Source: a virus
Virus record (IMG/VR): IMGVR_UViG_3300020405_000020
Coordinates: 1 to 23,373 of that record
DNA length: 23,373 nt
Direction: 5' to 3' (one strand)
Of the stretch, positions 1 to 7,735 are shown piece after piece; positions within the stretch are counted from its first letter, which is position 1, and the number at the start of each line of letters is the position of its first letter. Position numbers and translations under genes: made by a program. The notes below the pieces were generated by a model. That model searched no databases and was not told the DNA's origin. It saw only the letters and a list, made by a program, of their open reading frames with translations.

Positions 1-695
1 TAATGGAAGAGAGAAATGTAGTCAATGCTACAGCTAACAGATACATGGCTTCTGTTAAGGCAGTATTAAACTTTGCATACGCAAAAAGAAAGCTGCCACA
101 TTCCTTTAAATTCATTAAGTTAAAAGAAAATAAAGGTAGACCAAATTGGTACGACAAAAGTACTATTGATGCATATGAACAGGTAGCACGAAGCCTTAAC
201 TTTTGCCGAGATGACCTTGCAGACATCGCTGTCTTTGGTGCATATGTCGGTGCGAGACAGGCAGAGATACTTAATCTTAGATCAATAGATATAGACCTCG
301 ATGCTTACGATGGCAGAGGCAGTATTTATATAGGTGGCCGCCCAGGGTTTTCTACAAAGAATGATGACTGGCGAGAGGTGCCAATGCACACAAGAGTGCG
401 TCCAATAATCTTAAAAAGGATTAACAAAACACACCCGAATACTTTGATATTCGGACATGACTGGGCGAATAAAGATAAATTATTGCGTGAATTTAAAAAG
501 GTGTTAGTTTATTTGGAACAGCCGCCAGTAATGAACTTTCACCATTTACGCCACTCTTTTGGTGTATGGCATGCCGAAGCTGGAACACCGATAAGAACCC
601 TCATGGAACTTATGGGTCACAAAACAATAGAAACTACCATCATGTATGCGAAAGTTTCTAACAAAGCCAGGGCAGATGCAATGGCAAACATCTAA
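1..695 (+). CDS. int: Tyrosine recombinase/integrase, C-terminal part (5' end outside window)
   Basis: Site-specific recombinase of the phage integrase family, which cuts and rejoins DNA through a tyrosine-phosphate intermediate. Numbering from the first in-frame ATG (base 3): the end of the core-binding helical domain (about residues 5-45, pattern ATANRYMASVKAVLNFAY), then the catalytic domain with Arg85 (GARQAEIL), a likely Lys119, the H-x-x-R box at 180-183 (HHLR), His206 (MGH) and the nucleophile Tyr215 (IMYAKV). All catalytic residues are present, so the visible part looks intact. The family normally carries another N-terminal segment, so the gene probably starts upstream and ATG 3 is probably internal. 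It ends 21 bases before the RNA polymerase gene, the arrangement known from P-SSP7-like cyanophages. Whether the phage integrates cannot be seen here; no attachment site lies in the short gap after the gene. Confidence 0.92.
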   Translation, partial: MEERNVVNATANRYMASVKAVLNFAYAKRKLPHSFKFIKLKENKGRPNWYDKSTIDAYEQVARSLNFCRDDLADIAVFGAYVGARQAEILNLRSIDIDLDAYDGRGSIYIGGRPGFSTKNDDWREVPMHTRVRPIILKRINKTHPNTLIFGHDWANKDKLLREFKKVLVYLEQPPVMNFHHLRHSFGVWHAEAGTPIRTLMELMGHKTIETTIMYAKVSNKARADAMANI

Positions 696-716
696 TCAAC
701 TATTGAAAGCATTACT

Positions 717-3056
717 ATGGCTACACCCTCACAAATTGATGAGCAAGTAAAGTTAGAAAGAGAACAAATTAGAAAAGGTATAGATATATTGCGTGACAAC
801 ACGCAGAATCTAGAGAGCAAGTCATATTCTTCTGCAACTATATACGGCGTAACATCTATAAGAGATTTACTACCGTTAGTTATAGACCAGATAAAGACAC
901 GCAAAGACATGCTAAAACGAGGCCACAACGGAGTAGCCTTCAAGGACGTGTATAAATATTTAGACTCTGTTGATACCAATGTGCTTGCATCCATAACCTG
1001 TAAGGTTGTCATGGATAAAGTGTTTAGCACTCGTGATAAGAGTAATTACTTAACTAATATATCTTCCGCAGTTGGCACAGCTGTAGAGGATGAGTGCCAC
1101 ATCACATATTACGAGAAGACTGTGCCTGGATTATTAGATTATATCCAGAAGAATTATTGGCACAAGGCATGTGGTACACATCAAAAGGTTGTTGTCTTGC
1201 GTACATTGATGAACAGGTACAACGTTGAAACTTGGAAGAGATGGAACTCAGCTGTACGTGTACGACTAGGTGCATGGCTTATTGACTGCGTCATTAACTC
1301 ATGTAACTGGTTTGAAAAGAAACGTGTACACATGAGAGGAACAAAATGTCCTAACGCAATAGTACCGACTGAAGCATATCTATCTATTAAAGATAAATTA
1401 ATGGAAGATGCTGAGTTGTTTGCACCTCTATCATATCCAATGTTAATAGAACCAAACGACTGGACTAACGAAAGAAAAGGTGGATATCTTCTTAATGAAG
1501 TTATGAAGGGACATCAGTTGGTACGACAGGGAGAGGTCGGAATAGTACAGGGAGAACTGCCACTTCGTTTCTTAAATAAGATACAGAAGGTTGGCTACAA
1601 AATAAATCCCTTCGTTTATGCTATAGCAGACAAGCTACAGCAAAGAGGTATAGCAGTAGGTAAATTTATTCCTATTGTTGAAATACCATCGACACCACTT
1701 CCAAATAACATGGAAGATCCAAATGTTAAAAAGGATTATTGCAGAAAAGAAGCAGAGGTTCACAATAAACGTGCACTTGTTTACAAAGCTAGTTGTAGAA
1801 CTAGAAAACAAATGGAAGCTGCAAAAATATTTAAAGACAGAGATCGTTTCTTTTTACCTTGGAACTTTGACTGGCGTGGTAGATGCTACCCTATACCAGC
1901 CTATTTGACACCGCAATGTACTGACTTTGGTAAATCATTGTTGGTTTTTGCGGATGCAGTTGATTTAACACCTGACTCTGAGTCATGGATAGAGTTTCAA
2001 GTTGCAACAACATATGGATTAGATAAGGCAACTATGCCTGAACGCCTTGCATGGGCAAGAAACAATCATGCATTGATAACAAGAATTGCTGAAGATCCAA
2101 TAGCTAACTTGCATGAATGGGAAGGCGTTGAAGAACCTTGGCAATTTGTGGCTGCATGTGAAGAAATGTACCATTGCCTTATCAAAAGAGATCGTAAGAC
2201 TACAAGTCTAATGATTGCAATAGATGCTACAGCATCAGGTATACAAATATTGTCTGGTTTAGCAAGAGATAAATCAGCAGCTATGTTATGTAATGTATTA
2301 CCTTCAGATAAACCTGTTGATGCATACAAGATAGTAGCTGAAAAGTCTAAACCATACATACCTATAGTTTTACATCCGCATTGGGATAGAAAATGCACCA
2401 AGAGAACGGTCATGACTATACCTTACAATGCTAAACCTTTTAGTAATAGAACATATATAAGAGATGCTCTAAAAGAAAAAGGTGTAGAGATAACTAAAGA
2501 AGATTTAACACAAACAGTACAGGCTGTACGTAATGCTATGGAAGTAGTTGTACCAGGTCCTATGGCTGTTATGCGTTGGATTGAAAAAGAGGTTGCAAAG
2601 ACTATAAAGCGTGGTGTAGACAAGATTTTATGGGTTACACCATCAGGTTTCGTTGTATCACAGAGATACATGAAAAAAGAAGTAGTTGAAATAAAGATGA
2701 AGTTATTAGGACGTTGTGAGATTAGAGTTGCTACTGACGATACAAATGAAGTTGACCTACTAGGGCATAAGAATGGGACAGCTCCTAATTTAATACATTC
2801 ACTTGACGCAAATACTTTACATTTTACTGTTGACAAGTTCGACAAACCTATAGCTCTCATACATGACAGTGTCTTGTGCAGAGCTACAGATATGACAGAA
2901 CTTTCAACAAAGGTGAGAGAAGTCTACATGCATTTATTTGCAGAGCATGACTATCTCAACGACTTTGCCAAAGCAATTGAAGCAGAGTCTAAACCACCTA
3001 TCATCGGGGACTTAGTGCCCTCAGACGTAATTAATTCCACTTATTTTTTTTGTTAA
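717..3056 (+). CDS. T7-like single-subunit DNA-directed RNA polymerase
   Basis: Single-subunit RNA polymerase of 779 residues (T7 enzyme: 883), expected to transcribe phage genes. Landmarks: the DWRGRCYPIPAYL box at 385-397; the first catalytic Asp503 in DATASGIQ; the finger motif KRTVMTIPY with Lys562, Arg563 and Tyr570 (T7 K631, R632, Y639); HSLDAN at 694-699; and IHDS with His716 and Asp717 (T7 H811, D812). All catalytic positions are kept. The protein ends in YFFC, whereas T7 RNAP ends in FAFA, whose last residues reach toward the active site. The gene starts at the first ATG after the integrase and its TAA overlaps the ATG of the SSB gene by one base. No T7-style promoter consensus was recognised in the window, so its promoters are unknown. 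Confidence 0.97.
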   Translation: MATPSQIDEQVKLEREQIRKGIDILRDNTQNLESKSYSSATIYGVTSIRDLLPLVIDQIKTRKDMLKRGHNGVAFKDVYKYLDSVDTNVLASITCKVVMDKVFSTRDKSNYLTNISSAVGTAVEDECHITYYEKTVPGLLDYIQKNYWHKACGTHQKVVVLRTLMNRYNVETWKRWNSAVRVRLGAWLIDCVINSCNWFEKKRVHMRGTKCPNAIVPTEAYLSIKDKLMEDAELFAPLSYPMLIEPNDWTNERKGGYLLNEVMKGHQLVRQGEVGIVQGELPLRFLNKIQKVGYKINPFVYAIADKLQQRGIAVGKFIPIVEIPSTPLPNNMEDPNVKKDYCRKEAEVHNKRALVYKASCRTRKQMEAAKIFKDRDRFFLPWNFDWRGRCYPIPAYLTPQCTDFGKSLLVFADAVDLTPDSESWIEFQVATTYGLDKATMPERLAWARNNHALITRIAEDPIANLHEWEGVEEPWQFVAACEEMYHCLIKRDRKTTSLMIAIDATASGIQILSGLARDKSAAMLCNVLPSDKPVDAYKIVAEKSKPYIPIVLHPHWDRKCTKRTVMTIPYNAKPFSNRTYIRDALKEKGVEITKEDLTQTVQAVRNAMEVVVPGPMAVMRWIEKEVAKTIKRGVDKILWVTPSGFVVSQRYMKKEVVEIKMKLLGRCEIRVATDDTNEVDLLGHKNGTAPNLIHSLDANTLHFTVDKFDKPIALIHDSVLCRATDMTELSTKVREVYMHLFAEHDYLNDFAKAIEAESKPPIIGDLVPSDVINSTYFFC

Positions 3057-3649
3057 TGGCTAGAACCATCCACTTGACACCTGAACCAGTAGTTCTAACT
3101 GGTTTTCAGGCTATATTAAAACCAAGCAAATTTGGTTACTCACTTAAAGCACTAGTTGGTGAGGATATTATTTCAAAACTAGAAACAGAAAGGGAGGACT
3201 GTCTTAAATGGGCACAGTCTAAACTTAAGAATCCTAAAAGATCTACTCTTAAACCAGAACCCTGGGAAGAAGTAGAAGACGGTAAGTATACCGTTAAGTT
3301 TTCATGGGCAGATGAAAAGAAACCACCTGTTGTAGATACAGAGGGTACACCTATCAAGAATTTAGATACACCAGTTTACGAAGGATCTAAAGTTAAGTTA
3401 GGTTTTCATCAGAAGCCATACGTATTAAAAGATGGCGTTACATACGGCACAAGTTTAAAACTTAGTGGAATACAAATAGTTAGTGTACAAACAGGAGCTG
3501 GTGTAGACACAGGTGACCTCGATGAGGTTGGTGTTGCAGAACTCTTTGGTAAAACAAAAGGTTTTAAAACTGATGAACCAAACGTTACACCTGACTTAGC
3601 ACCTAGCTCAGTAGAAATTGACATTGATCAATATCAAGACGACTTCTAA
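3056..3649 (+). CDS. Single-stranded DNA-binding protein, T7 gp2.5-like
   Basis: Protein of 197 residues that would coat single-stranded DNA at the fork and contact the polymerase and helicase. I start it at ATG 3056, which overlaps the RNAP stop codon as TAATG; a TTG two codons upstream is in frame but is a weaker choice. Supporting features are its place between RNAP and endonuclease I exactly as in T7, its length (T7 gp2.5: 232), and an acidic C-terminal tail ending in an aromatic residue (IDIDQYQDDF), the signature of gp2.5, whose tail contacts other replication proteins. The core is only weakly similar to T7 by eye, so the call rests on position, tail and size. Its stop overlaps the next ATG by one base. 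Confidence 0.85.
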   Translation: MARTIHLTPEPVVLTGFQAILKPSKFGYSLKALVGEDIISKLETEREDCLKWAQSKLKNPKRSTLKPEPWEEVEDGKYTVKFSWADEKKPPVVDTEGTPIKNLDTPVYEGSKVKLGFHQKPYVLKDGVTYGTSLKLSGIQIVSVQTGAGVDTGDLDEVGVAELFGKTKGFKTDEPNVTPDLAPSSVEIDIDQYQDDF

Positions 3650-3999
3650 TGTTTAAATCAGGATTAGAGGAAAAAGTCTCTGATCTTTTATGTGAGTTAG
3701 GTGTTGACTACGAGTATGAGGGTCTAAGTTTACCTTATACAATTAAACACTTATATACACCTGACTTTGTTTTGCCTAACGGCATCGTGTTAGAAACAAA
3801 AGGATATTGGAAACCAGAGGACAGACGAAAGATAAGACAAGTTGTCACTGAAAACCCACACATAGATTTACGAATGGTATTTCAAGATCCTTATAAAAAG
3901 ATTAGTAAGAAATCCAAAACAACATATGCGAAATGGTGCACAAGATACAACATCAAGTGGTGTGCATACCACGCAATACCAGTGGATTGGCTGACATGA
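3649..3999 (+). CDS. Endonuclease I, Holliday-junction resolvase, T7 gp3-like
   Basis: Structure-specific nuclease of 116 residues that cleaves branched DNA and, in T7, helps degrade host DNA to feed dNTP supply. The sequence aligns readily with T7 gp3: the SGLEEKVS start with Glu7, the YTPDF...LPNG box with Asp39, and ETKG with Glu49 and Lys51. These match the T7 catalytic set E20, D55, E65 and K67. The T7 basic C-terminal tail is missing, and the protein stops after the PVDWL segment (T7 PAEWI). The stop codon overlaps the primase-helicase start as ATGA, pointing to coupled translation. Confidence 0.95.
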   Translation: MFKSGLEEKVSDLLCELGVDYEYEGLSLPYTIKHLYTPDFVLPNGIVLETKGYWKPEDRRKIRQVVTENPHIDLRMVFQDPYKKISKKSKTTYAKWCTRYNIKWCAYHAIPVDWLT

Positions 4000-5567
4000 C
4001 TGAAAGCGAATTCATTAGACACGAACCATGTCCAGACTGTGGCTCATCTGATGCACTAGCAGTATATACAGATGGGCATACATTCTGTTTCAGTTGTCAA
4101 ACTAGGACAGCTGCTGACAAACAAGAAAACAAATTATCCATGCAAACAAATGTCAACTTCAAAGGTACCGCTCAACGACTTAATAAAAGAAGAATCAGCG
4201 AACAGACGTGCGAAAAGTACAAAATCTACAGAGATGAGACATACTTACGCTTCCCTTATTTCGATGGCTCTGGACGTATTAAAGGATTCAAAACAAAAAC
4301 CAAACTAAAATCATTTAAGTATGAAGGACATACTACTGACACTTTATTTGGTCAGCATTTGTTTCCTAATTCTGGCAAACGTATTGTTATATTCGAGGGT
4401 GAGCTAGATGCAGCCTCTGGATACGAGGCAATGAATGGTTGGCCAATGGTATCTTTGCCGCATGGTGCAGCAAGTGCTAAAAAAGATGTACAAAAACAAA
4501 TACCCTTTTTACAGGGATATCAAGAGATTGTTTTATTTTTTGATAAAGACGATCAGGGACGCAAGGCGACAGAGCAAGTGGCAGCTGTCTTACCGCAAGG
4601 GACAGTTAAGATTGCTCATCTGGAAGATCCGTACAAGGATGCCAGTGATGCTTTACAGGATAATAATCCAGACGCTATACGCCGTGCGATATGGGATGCG
4701 AAACCTTATAGGCCAGATGGAATCGTTGATGGTAAATCTTTACTGAATGCAGTAACAACACCAAGTCAACCATGTAATCATGAGTATCCATTTGCTGGTT
4801 TACAGGCAATGACCCACGGTATAAGATATGGCGAACTTACAACTATCACGGCTGGTACAGGCCAAGGCAAGAGCAGCCTATGTAGAATGCTCGCAACTGA
4901 GCTTCTTAACAAAGGAGAGAAAGTAGGCTACATCGCATTAGAAGAATCTAACAGGCGAACAGCACTTGGACTTATGTCAGTGGCTGTAGGAAAAGCTTTA
5001 CACTTAGGTGAACATGAATATTCTACTTTGAAAGATGCTTACGATAAAACTATCTTGGGTTGGAACCTTTATCTATACGACCATTTTGGCAGTCTATCTG
5101 CGGATATTATTTACAACCGTATTGAATATATGGCTCTTGGCCTGGATATAAAAGTAGTTTTCCTCGACCATCTTAGTATATTGCTAAGTGGATTAGACGG
5201 AAATATGGATGAAAGACGCACCATAGACAAGACTATGACTGACTTACGTAGTCTTGTTGAGCGTACAGGAATTAAATTATTCTTAGTGTCTCATCTTAGA
5301 AGAGCACAAGGAGATAAGGCAGTTGAAGATGGCCAGCGTGTTTCTATTGGCATGTTACGAGGGTCAGCCAGCATAAGCCAATTATCTGACACAGTCTTAG
5401 CACTGGAAAGAGATCAGCAAAACCCAGATGATTGCTCTACATTACGTGTGTTGAAAAACAGATACAGTGGAGAGACTGGGGTGGCAGCTGAATTGAAATA
5501 TGATAAAACTACCTGTAGATTCAATGAAACTAAGAACACAGTTTTCAATCCCAGCACAGACTTCTGA
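3996..5567 (+). CDS. Bifunctional DNA primase-helicase, T7 gp4-like
   Basis: Replicative fork protein of 523 residues: primes lagging-strand synthesis and unwinds duplex DNA as a hexamer. In order: an N-terminal zinc-binding domain with Cys12, Cys15, Cys31 and Cys34 (CPDCG...CFSC); the TOPRIM primase core with EGELDA (Glu135) and FFDKDDQG (181-188); a linker near 245-275; and a RecA-like helicase with P-loop GTGQGKSS (287-294), Walker B VVFLDH (Asp391) and a late GSASISQLSDTVLALERD motif. The end is STDF, recalling the acidic Phe-terminated tail of T7 gp4. I chose ATG 3996 (ATGA overlap with endonuclease I) over an upstream in-frame ATG at 3933 because the zinc domain then begins as in T7. 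ATG 4140 (Met49) follows the zinc domain and could give a helicase-only form like T7 gp4B, though no clear ribosome site precedes it. Confidence 0.97.
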   Translation: MTESEFIRHEPCPDCGSSDALAVYTDGHTFCFSCQTRTAADKQENKLSMQTNVNFKGTAQRLNKRRISEQTCEKYKIYRDETYLRFPYFDGSGRIKGFKTKTKLKSFKYEGHTTDTLFGQHLFPNSGKRIVIFEGELDAASGYEAMNGWPMVSLPHGAASAKKDVQKQIPFLQGYQEIVLFFDKDDQGRKATEQVAAVLPQGTVKIAHLEDPYKDASDALQDNNPDAIRRAIWDAKPYRPDGIVDGKSLLNAVTTPSQPCNHEYPFAGLQAMTHGIRYGELTTITAGTGQGKSSLCRMLATELLNKGEKVGYIALEESNRRTALGLMSVAVGKALHLGEHEYSTLKDAYDKTILGWNLYLYDHFGSLSADIIYNRIEYMALGLDIKVVFLDHLSILLSGLDGNMDERRTIDKTMTDLRSLVERTGIKLFLVSHLRRAQGDKAVEDGQRVSIGMLRGSASISQLSDTVLALERDQQNPDDCSTLRVLKNRYSGETGVAAELKYDKTTCRFNETKNTVFNPSTDF

Positions 5568-5670
5568 GCTGGATAAATTAAAAAAACCAAACCCACCTAG
5601 TAAACAAGCAGTGAAAAAAGCAAAGTTTCGGAATAAAACTTATGTCGGAAAAGCAAATGCTCGTATTTGA
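5524..5670 (+). CDS. Small basic protein of 48 residues bridging helicase and polymerase genes (hypothetical)
   Basis: This reading frame begins inside the 3' end of the helicase gene, runs open through the 74-base gap between helicase and polymerase, and ends 29 bases inside the polymerase exonuclease gene. The product (beginning MKLRTQFSIPAQTSELDKL) is lysine-rich, with a KKPNPPSKQAVKKAKF middle and no recognised domain. In a genome with almost no spacer DNA, the fact that the frame fills an otherwise empty gap is the main argument that it is real. T7-like phages often carry tiny genes here. No function is claimed. Confidence 0.5.
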   Translation: MKLRTQFSIPAQTSELDKLKKPNPPSKQAVKKAKFRNKTYVGKANARI

Positions 5671-6175
5671 CTGCGAAACTAACGGGTTATTGCATGACGT
5701 TTCTGAAATACATTGCATCGCAATATACGACAACACGAAAGAAGAAACCTTCGTATTTAATAATCAAGGTGGTTCATGCGGACCAATCACTGAAGCTTTA
5801 CATTGGCTCAGTTCGGCTGATGTTCTTGTCGGCCATAACGTTATTAATTACGACTTACCTGTTCTTCGGAAAATTTATTCTTGGTTTGATACTGATGCTT
5901 CTATTGTTGACACTCTTATCTTATCTCGCTTATATCATCCAAACATGATGGAGATAGATAAGAAAAGAAACATAGCAAGAATGCCATTACAGTTGTATGG
6001 TAGACATAGTTTAGAAAGTTATGGCTATCGATTACAAGAATACAAAGGTGAGTTCGGCAAAACAACAGACTGGCAAGAATGGAGCCAGGAGATGCAAGAC
6101 TATTGCGTACAAGACGTTAAAGTTACAACTAAATTATGCGAGCACTTCCGCCCTTACCTGACTGGTGCACGTTAG
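5642..6175 (+). CDS. DNA polymerase family A, 3'-5' exonuclease part (split gene)
   Basis: Proofreading domain of a T7 gp5-type polymerase, 177 residues. All three exonuclease motifs are present: Exo I with Asp10 and Glu12 (FDCET), Exo II with Asn66 to Asp71 (NVINYD), and Exo III with Tyr154 and Asp158 (YCVQD). The frame stops at 6173-6175 just after the domain, where T7 gp5 continues into the polymerase domain. The polymerase part follows in the -1 frame with a 40-base overlap. Joining CTG (6158-6160) to GAC with one base read twice gives the natural-looking bridge HFRPYLDWCTLEH. This suggests an ancestral single gene that lost one base, a programmed shift, or a sequencing error. No classical slippery heptamer is visible. 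Confidence 0.93.
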   Translation: MSEKQMLVFDCETNGLLHDVSEIHCIAIYDNTKEETFVFNNQGGSCGPITEALHWLSSADVLVGHNVINYDLPVLRKIYSWFDTDASIVDTLILSRLYHPNMMEIDKKRNIARMPLQLYGRHSLESYGYRLQEYKGEFGKTTDWQEWSQEMQDYCVQDVKVTTKLCEHFRPYLTGAR

Positions 6176-7398
6176 AACACCAAGTCGCACACATACTTAC
6201 AGAACAAGAACTTCATGGATGGCAATTCGATGAACAAAAATGTCAGCAACTTGAATCACATCTCAGAAGAGAGATGGAAGAAGTTACTGGAATATTACAA
6301 AGACAATTCCCTCTCATTGGAGGAAAGATGTTCACACCTAAACGAAATAACGCATCCCAAGGATATGTCGAGGGAGCAGAATTACAAAGATTAGTTGAGT
6401 TTAATCCAACATCACGAGATCATATAGCATGGATATTAAAGAATCGTCTGAAGATTACATTGACTCAGACTACGAAGACTGGGAAACCAATTATAGACGA
6501 GATCACTCTGACGGAGATATCGAATCCCTTTTGCAAGTTATGTGCGAAAGCTTTGGATCTAAAGAAGAAGCTAGGAATGATATCGCAAGGCGTGAACGCA
6601 TGGCTTCGGTTATGTACGAACTCTAGGATTCATCATCATTGTTCTGTATCGACAAACACATTTCGCTGTGCCCATCGTAAACCAAACGTGGCTCAGTCAC
6701 CAGCAGAAAAAGAATTTAGAGAACTATTTACAGCAAGTCCAGGTAATATAATGGTAGGTGCTGACCTATCAGGTATTGAGTTACGAATGTTAGCTCATTA
6801 CTTGGGACGATATGACGGGGGTCGATACGCCGATATTTTATTGAACGATGATATACATCAAGTAAACGCTGACAAAATAGGAATCACCCGCCGCCAAGTT
6901 AAGACTGTGACATATTGCTTTCTTTATGGTGGGGGAAATATTAAACTAGGTATGAGTTATGATAACTCTTTACAACCCAAGGAAGCCAGTAAAAAAGGAT
7001 CCGAGATTAGAGCGGCTTACGTTGCTGCAATCCCTGGACTCTCCGACTTATTGGCAGCGGTTACAGATAAGGCTGCTAATGGTTACCTCTTGGCATGTGA
7101 CGGACGAAGGGTGCTGGTCGATTCACCACACAAAGGATTGAATTACCTTCTACAATGTTCCGCTGGTATCATCGCAAAACGTTGGATGGTGATAGCAAAC
7201 GGCCAACTACAACCCTTTCACACTAAACAACTTGCGTTCATACACGATGAATTGCAATACGAATGTAATCCAAAATATACAGAAGAGGTAAAACAACAAC
7301 TTGAAAACTCAGCAGTTGACGCTGGAGTGTATTACAAGTTACGCTGCCCAATTGCAGCAGAAGCAAAGTCAGGAAACAACTGGAGCGAAGTCCACTAG
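6136..7398 (+). CDS. DNA polymerase family A, polymerase part (split gene)
   Basis: Polymerase domain of a T7 gp5-like enzyme, 420 residues from ATG 6136. Motif A carries Asp210 (GADLSGIELRMLAHYLGR; T7 D475). Motif B is RRQVKTVTYCFLYGGG with Lys256 and Tyr260 (T7 K522, Y526). Motif C is IHDE at 369-372 with the second metal-binding aspartate, Asp371. The protein ends NNWSEVH; T7 gp5 also ends in His, so the 3' end is complete. A tyrosine at the Y526 position predicts poor discrimination against dideoxynucleotides, as in T7. ATG 6136 lies inside the exonuclease gene and could serve for re-initiation, but its first eight or so residues are only the other frame of the exonuclease C terminus. The next gene overlaps the 3' end. 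Confidence 0.94.
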   Translation: MRALPPLPDWCTLEHQVAHILTEQELHGWQFDEQKCQQLESHLRREMEEVTGILQRQFPLIGGKMFTPKRNNASQGYVEGAELQRLVEFNPTSRDHIAWILKNRLKITLTQTTKTGKPIIDEITLTEISNPFCKLCAKALDLKKKLGMISQGVNAWLRLCTNSRIHHHCSVSTNTFRCAHRKPNVAQSPAEKEFRELFTASPGNIMVGADLSGIELRMLAHYLGRYDGGRYADILLNDDIHQVNADKIGITRRQVKTVTYCFLYGGGNIKLGMSYDNSLQPKEASKKGSEIRAAYVAAIPGLSDLLAAVTDKAANGYLLACDGRRVLVDSPHKGLNYLLQCSAGIIAKRWMVIANGQLQPFHTKQLAFIHDELQYECNPKYTEEVKQQLENSAVDAGVYYKLRCPIAAEAKSGNNWSEVH

Positions 7399-7735
7399 AC
7401 AATGCAGTATATGTAAAGATTTTAAATTATTATCAGATTTTAAAATATCTAATACAACTCCAAAAAAAATACATTATAAGAGTTTTTGTAAAAGTTGTGA
7501 CAGTGTAATATCAAAAGATCGTAGAGAGATACGTAAGAATGCACCACCACAGTCAGAACAATGTGACTTATGTGGCAAAGTGTGTAAAACATATTTAGAT
7601 CATTGTCATAACTCATTATTATTTAGAGGGTGGTTGTGTAACGAATGCAACACTGGTCTAGGTAAATTCAATGAAGATACAAATTTACTCAAAAAAGCAA
7701 TAACTTATTTAAACCCGAATGAAACTACTAATTGA
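7301..7735 (+). CDS. Endonuclease VII-like HNH/His-Me-finger nuclease (possible free-standing homing endonuclease)
   Basis: Zinc-dependent nuclease of the recombination endonuclease VII type. Counting from the most upstream start (TTG 7301), it has a first zinc knuckle with Cys35, Cys38, Cys63 and Cys66. The nuclease module follows with Cys88 and Cys91 (CDLCG), a DHCH core at 100-103, RGWLCNECN with Cys113 and Cys116, then GLGKFNED and a C-terminal helix. T4 endonuclease VII resolves branched DNA, but phages also carry this fold as mobile, free-standing endonucleases. There is no ATG upstream of the first zinc motif: only TTG or CTG starts inside the polymerase gene (7301, 7316, 7322, 7352), so the start is unsure. 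It overlaps the polymerase end by up to 98 bases and the exonuclease start by 17. T7 has no gene at this spot, so an inserted element is likely. Confidence 0.85.
   Translation: MKTQQLTLECITSYAAQLQQKQSQETTGAKSTRQCSICKDFKLLSDFKISNTTPKKIHYKSFCKSCDSVISKDRREIRKNAPPQSEQCDLCGKVCKTYLDHCHNSLLFRGWLCNECNTGLGKFNEDTNLLKKAITYLNPNETTN

Noticed and set aside
692-1030. Minus-strand frame opposite the start of the RNA polymerase gene, and similar minus-strand frames at 2066-2860 and 3136-3624
   Set aside because: They lie opposite strongly supported genes, encode no recognisable domains, and every credible gene in the window is on the plus strand.
6130-6175. Programmed -1 frameshift signal in the polymerase gene
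   Set aside because: No X-XXY-YYZ slippery heptamer or clear stimulatory structure was found in the overlap; the split is reported without claiming a mechanism.
6429-6626. Acidic 65-residue frame inside the polymerase gene
   Set aside because: The overlapping polymerase frame aligns well with T7 gp5 across this stretch, so this is a shadow frame.
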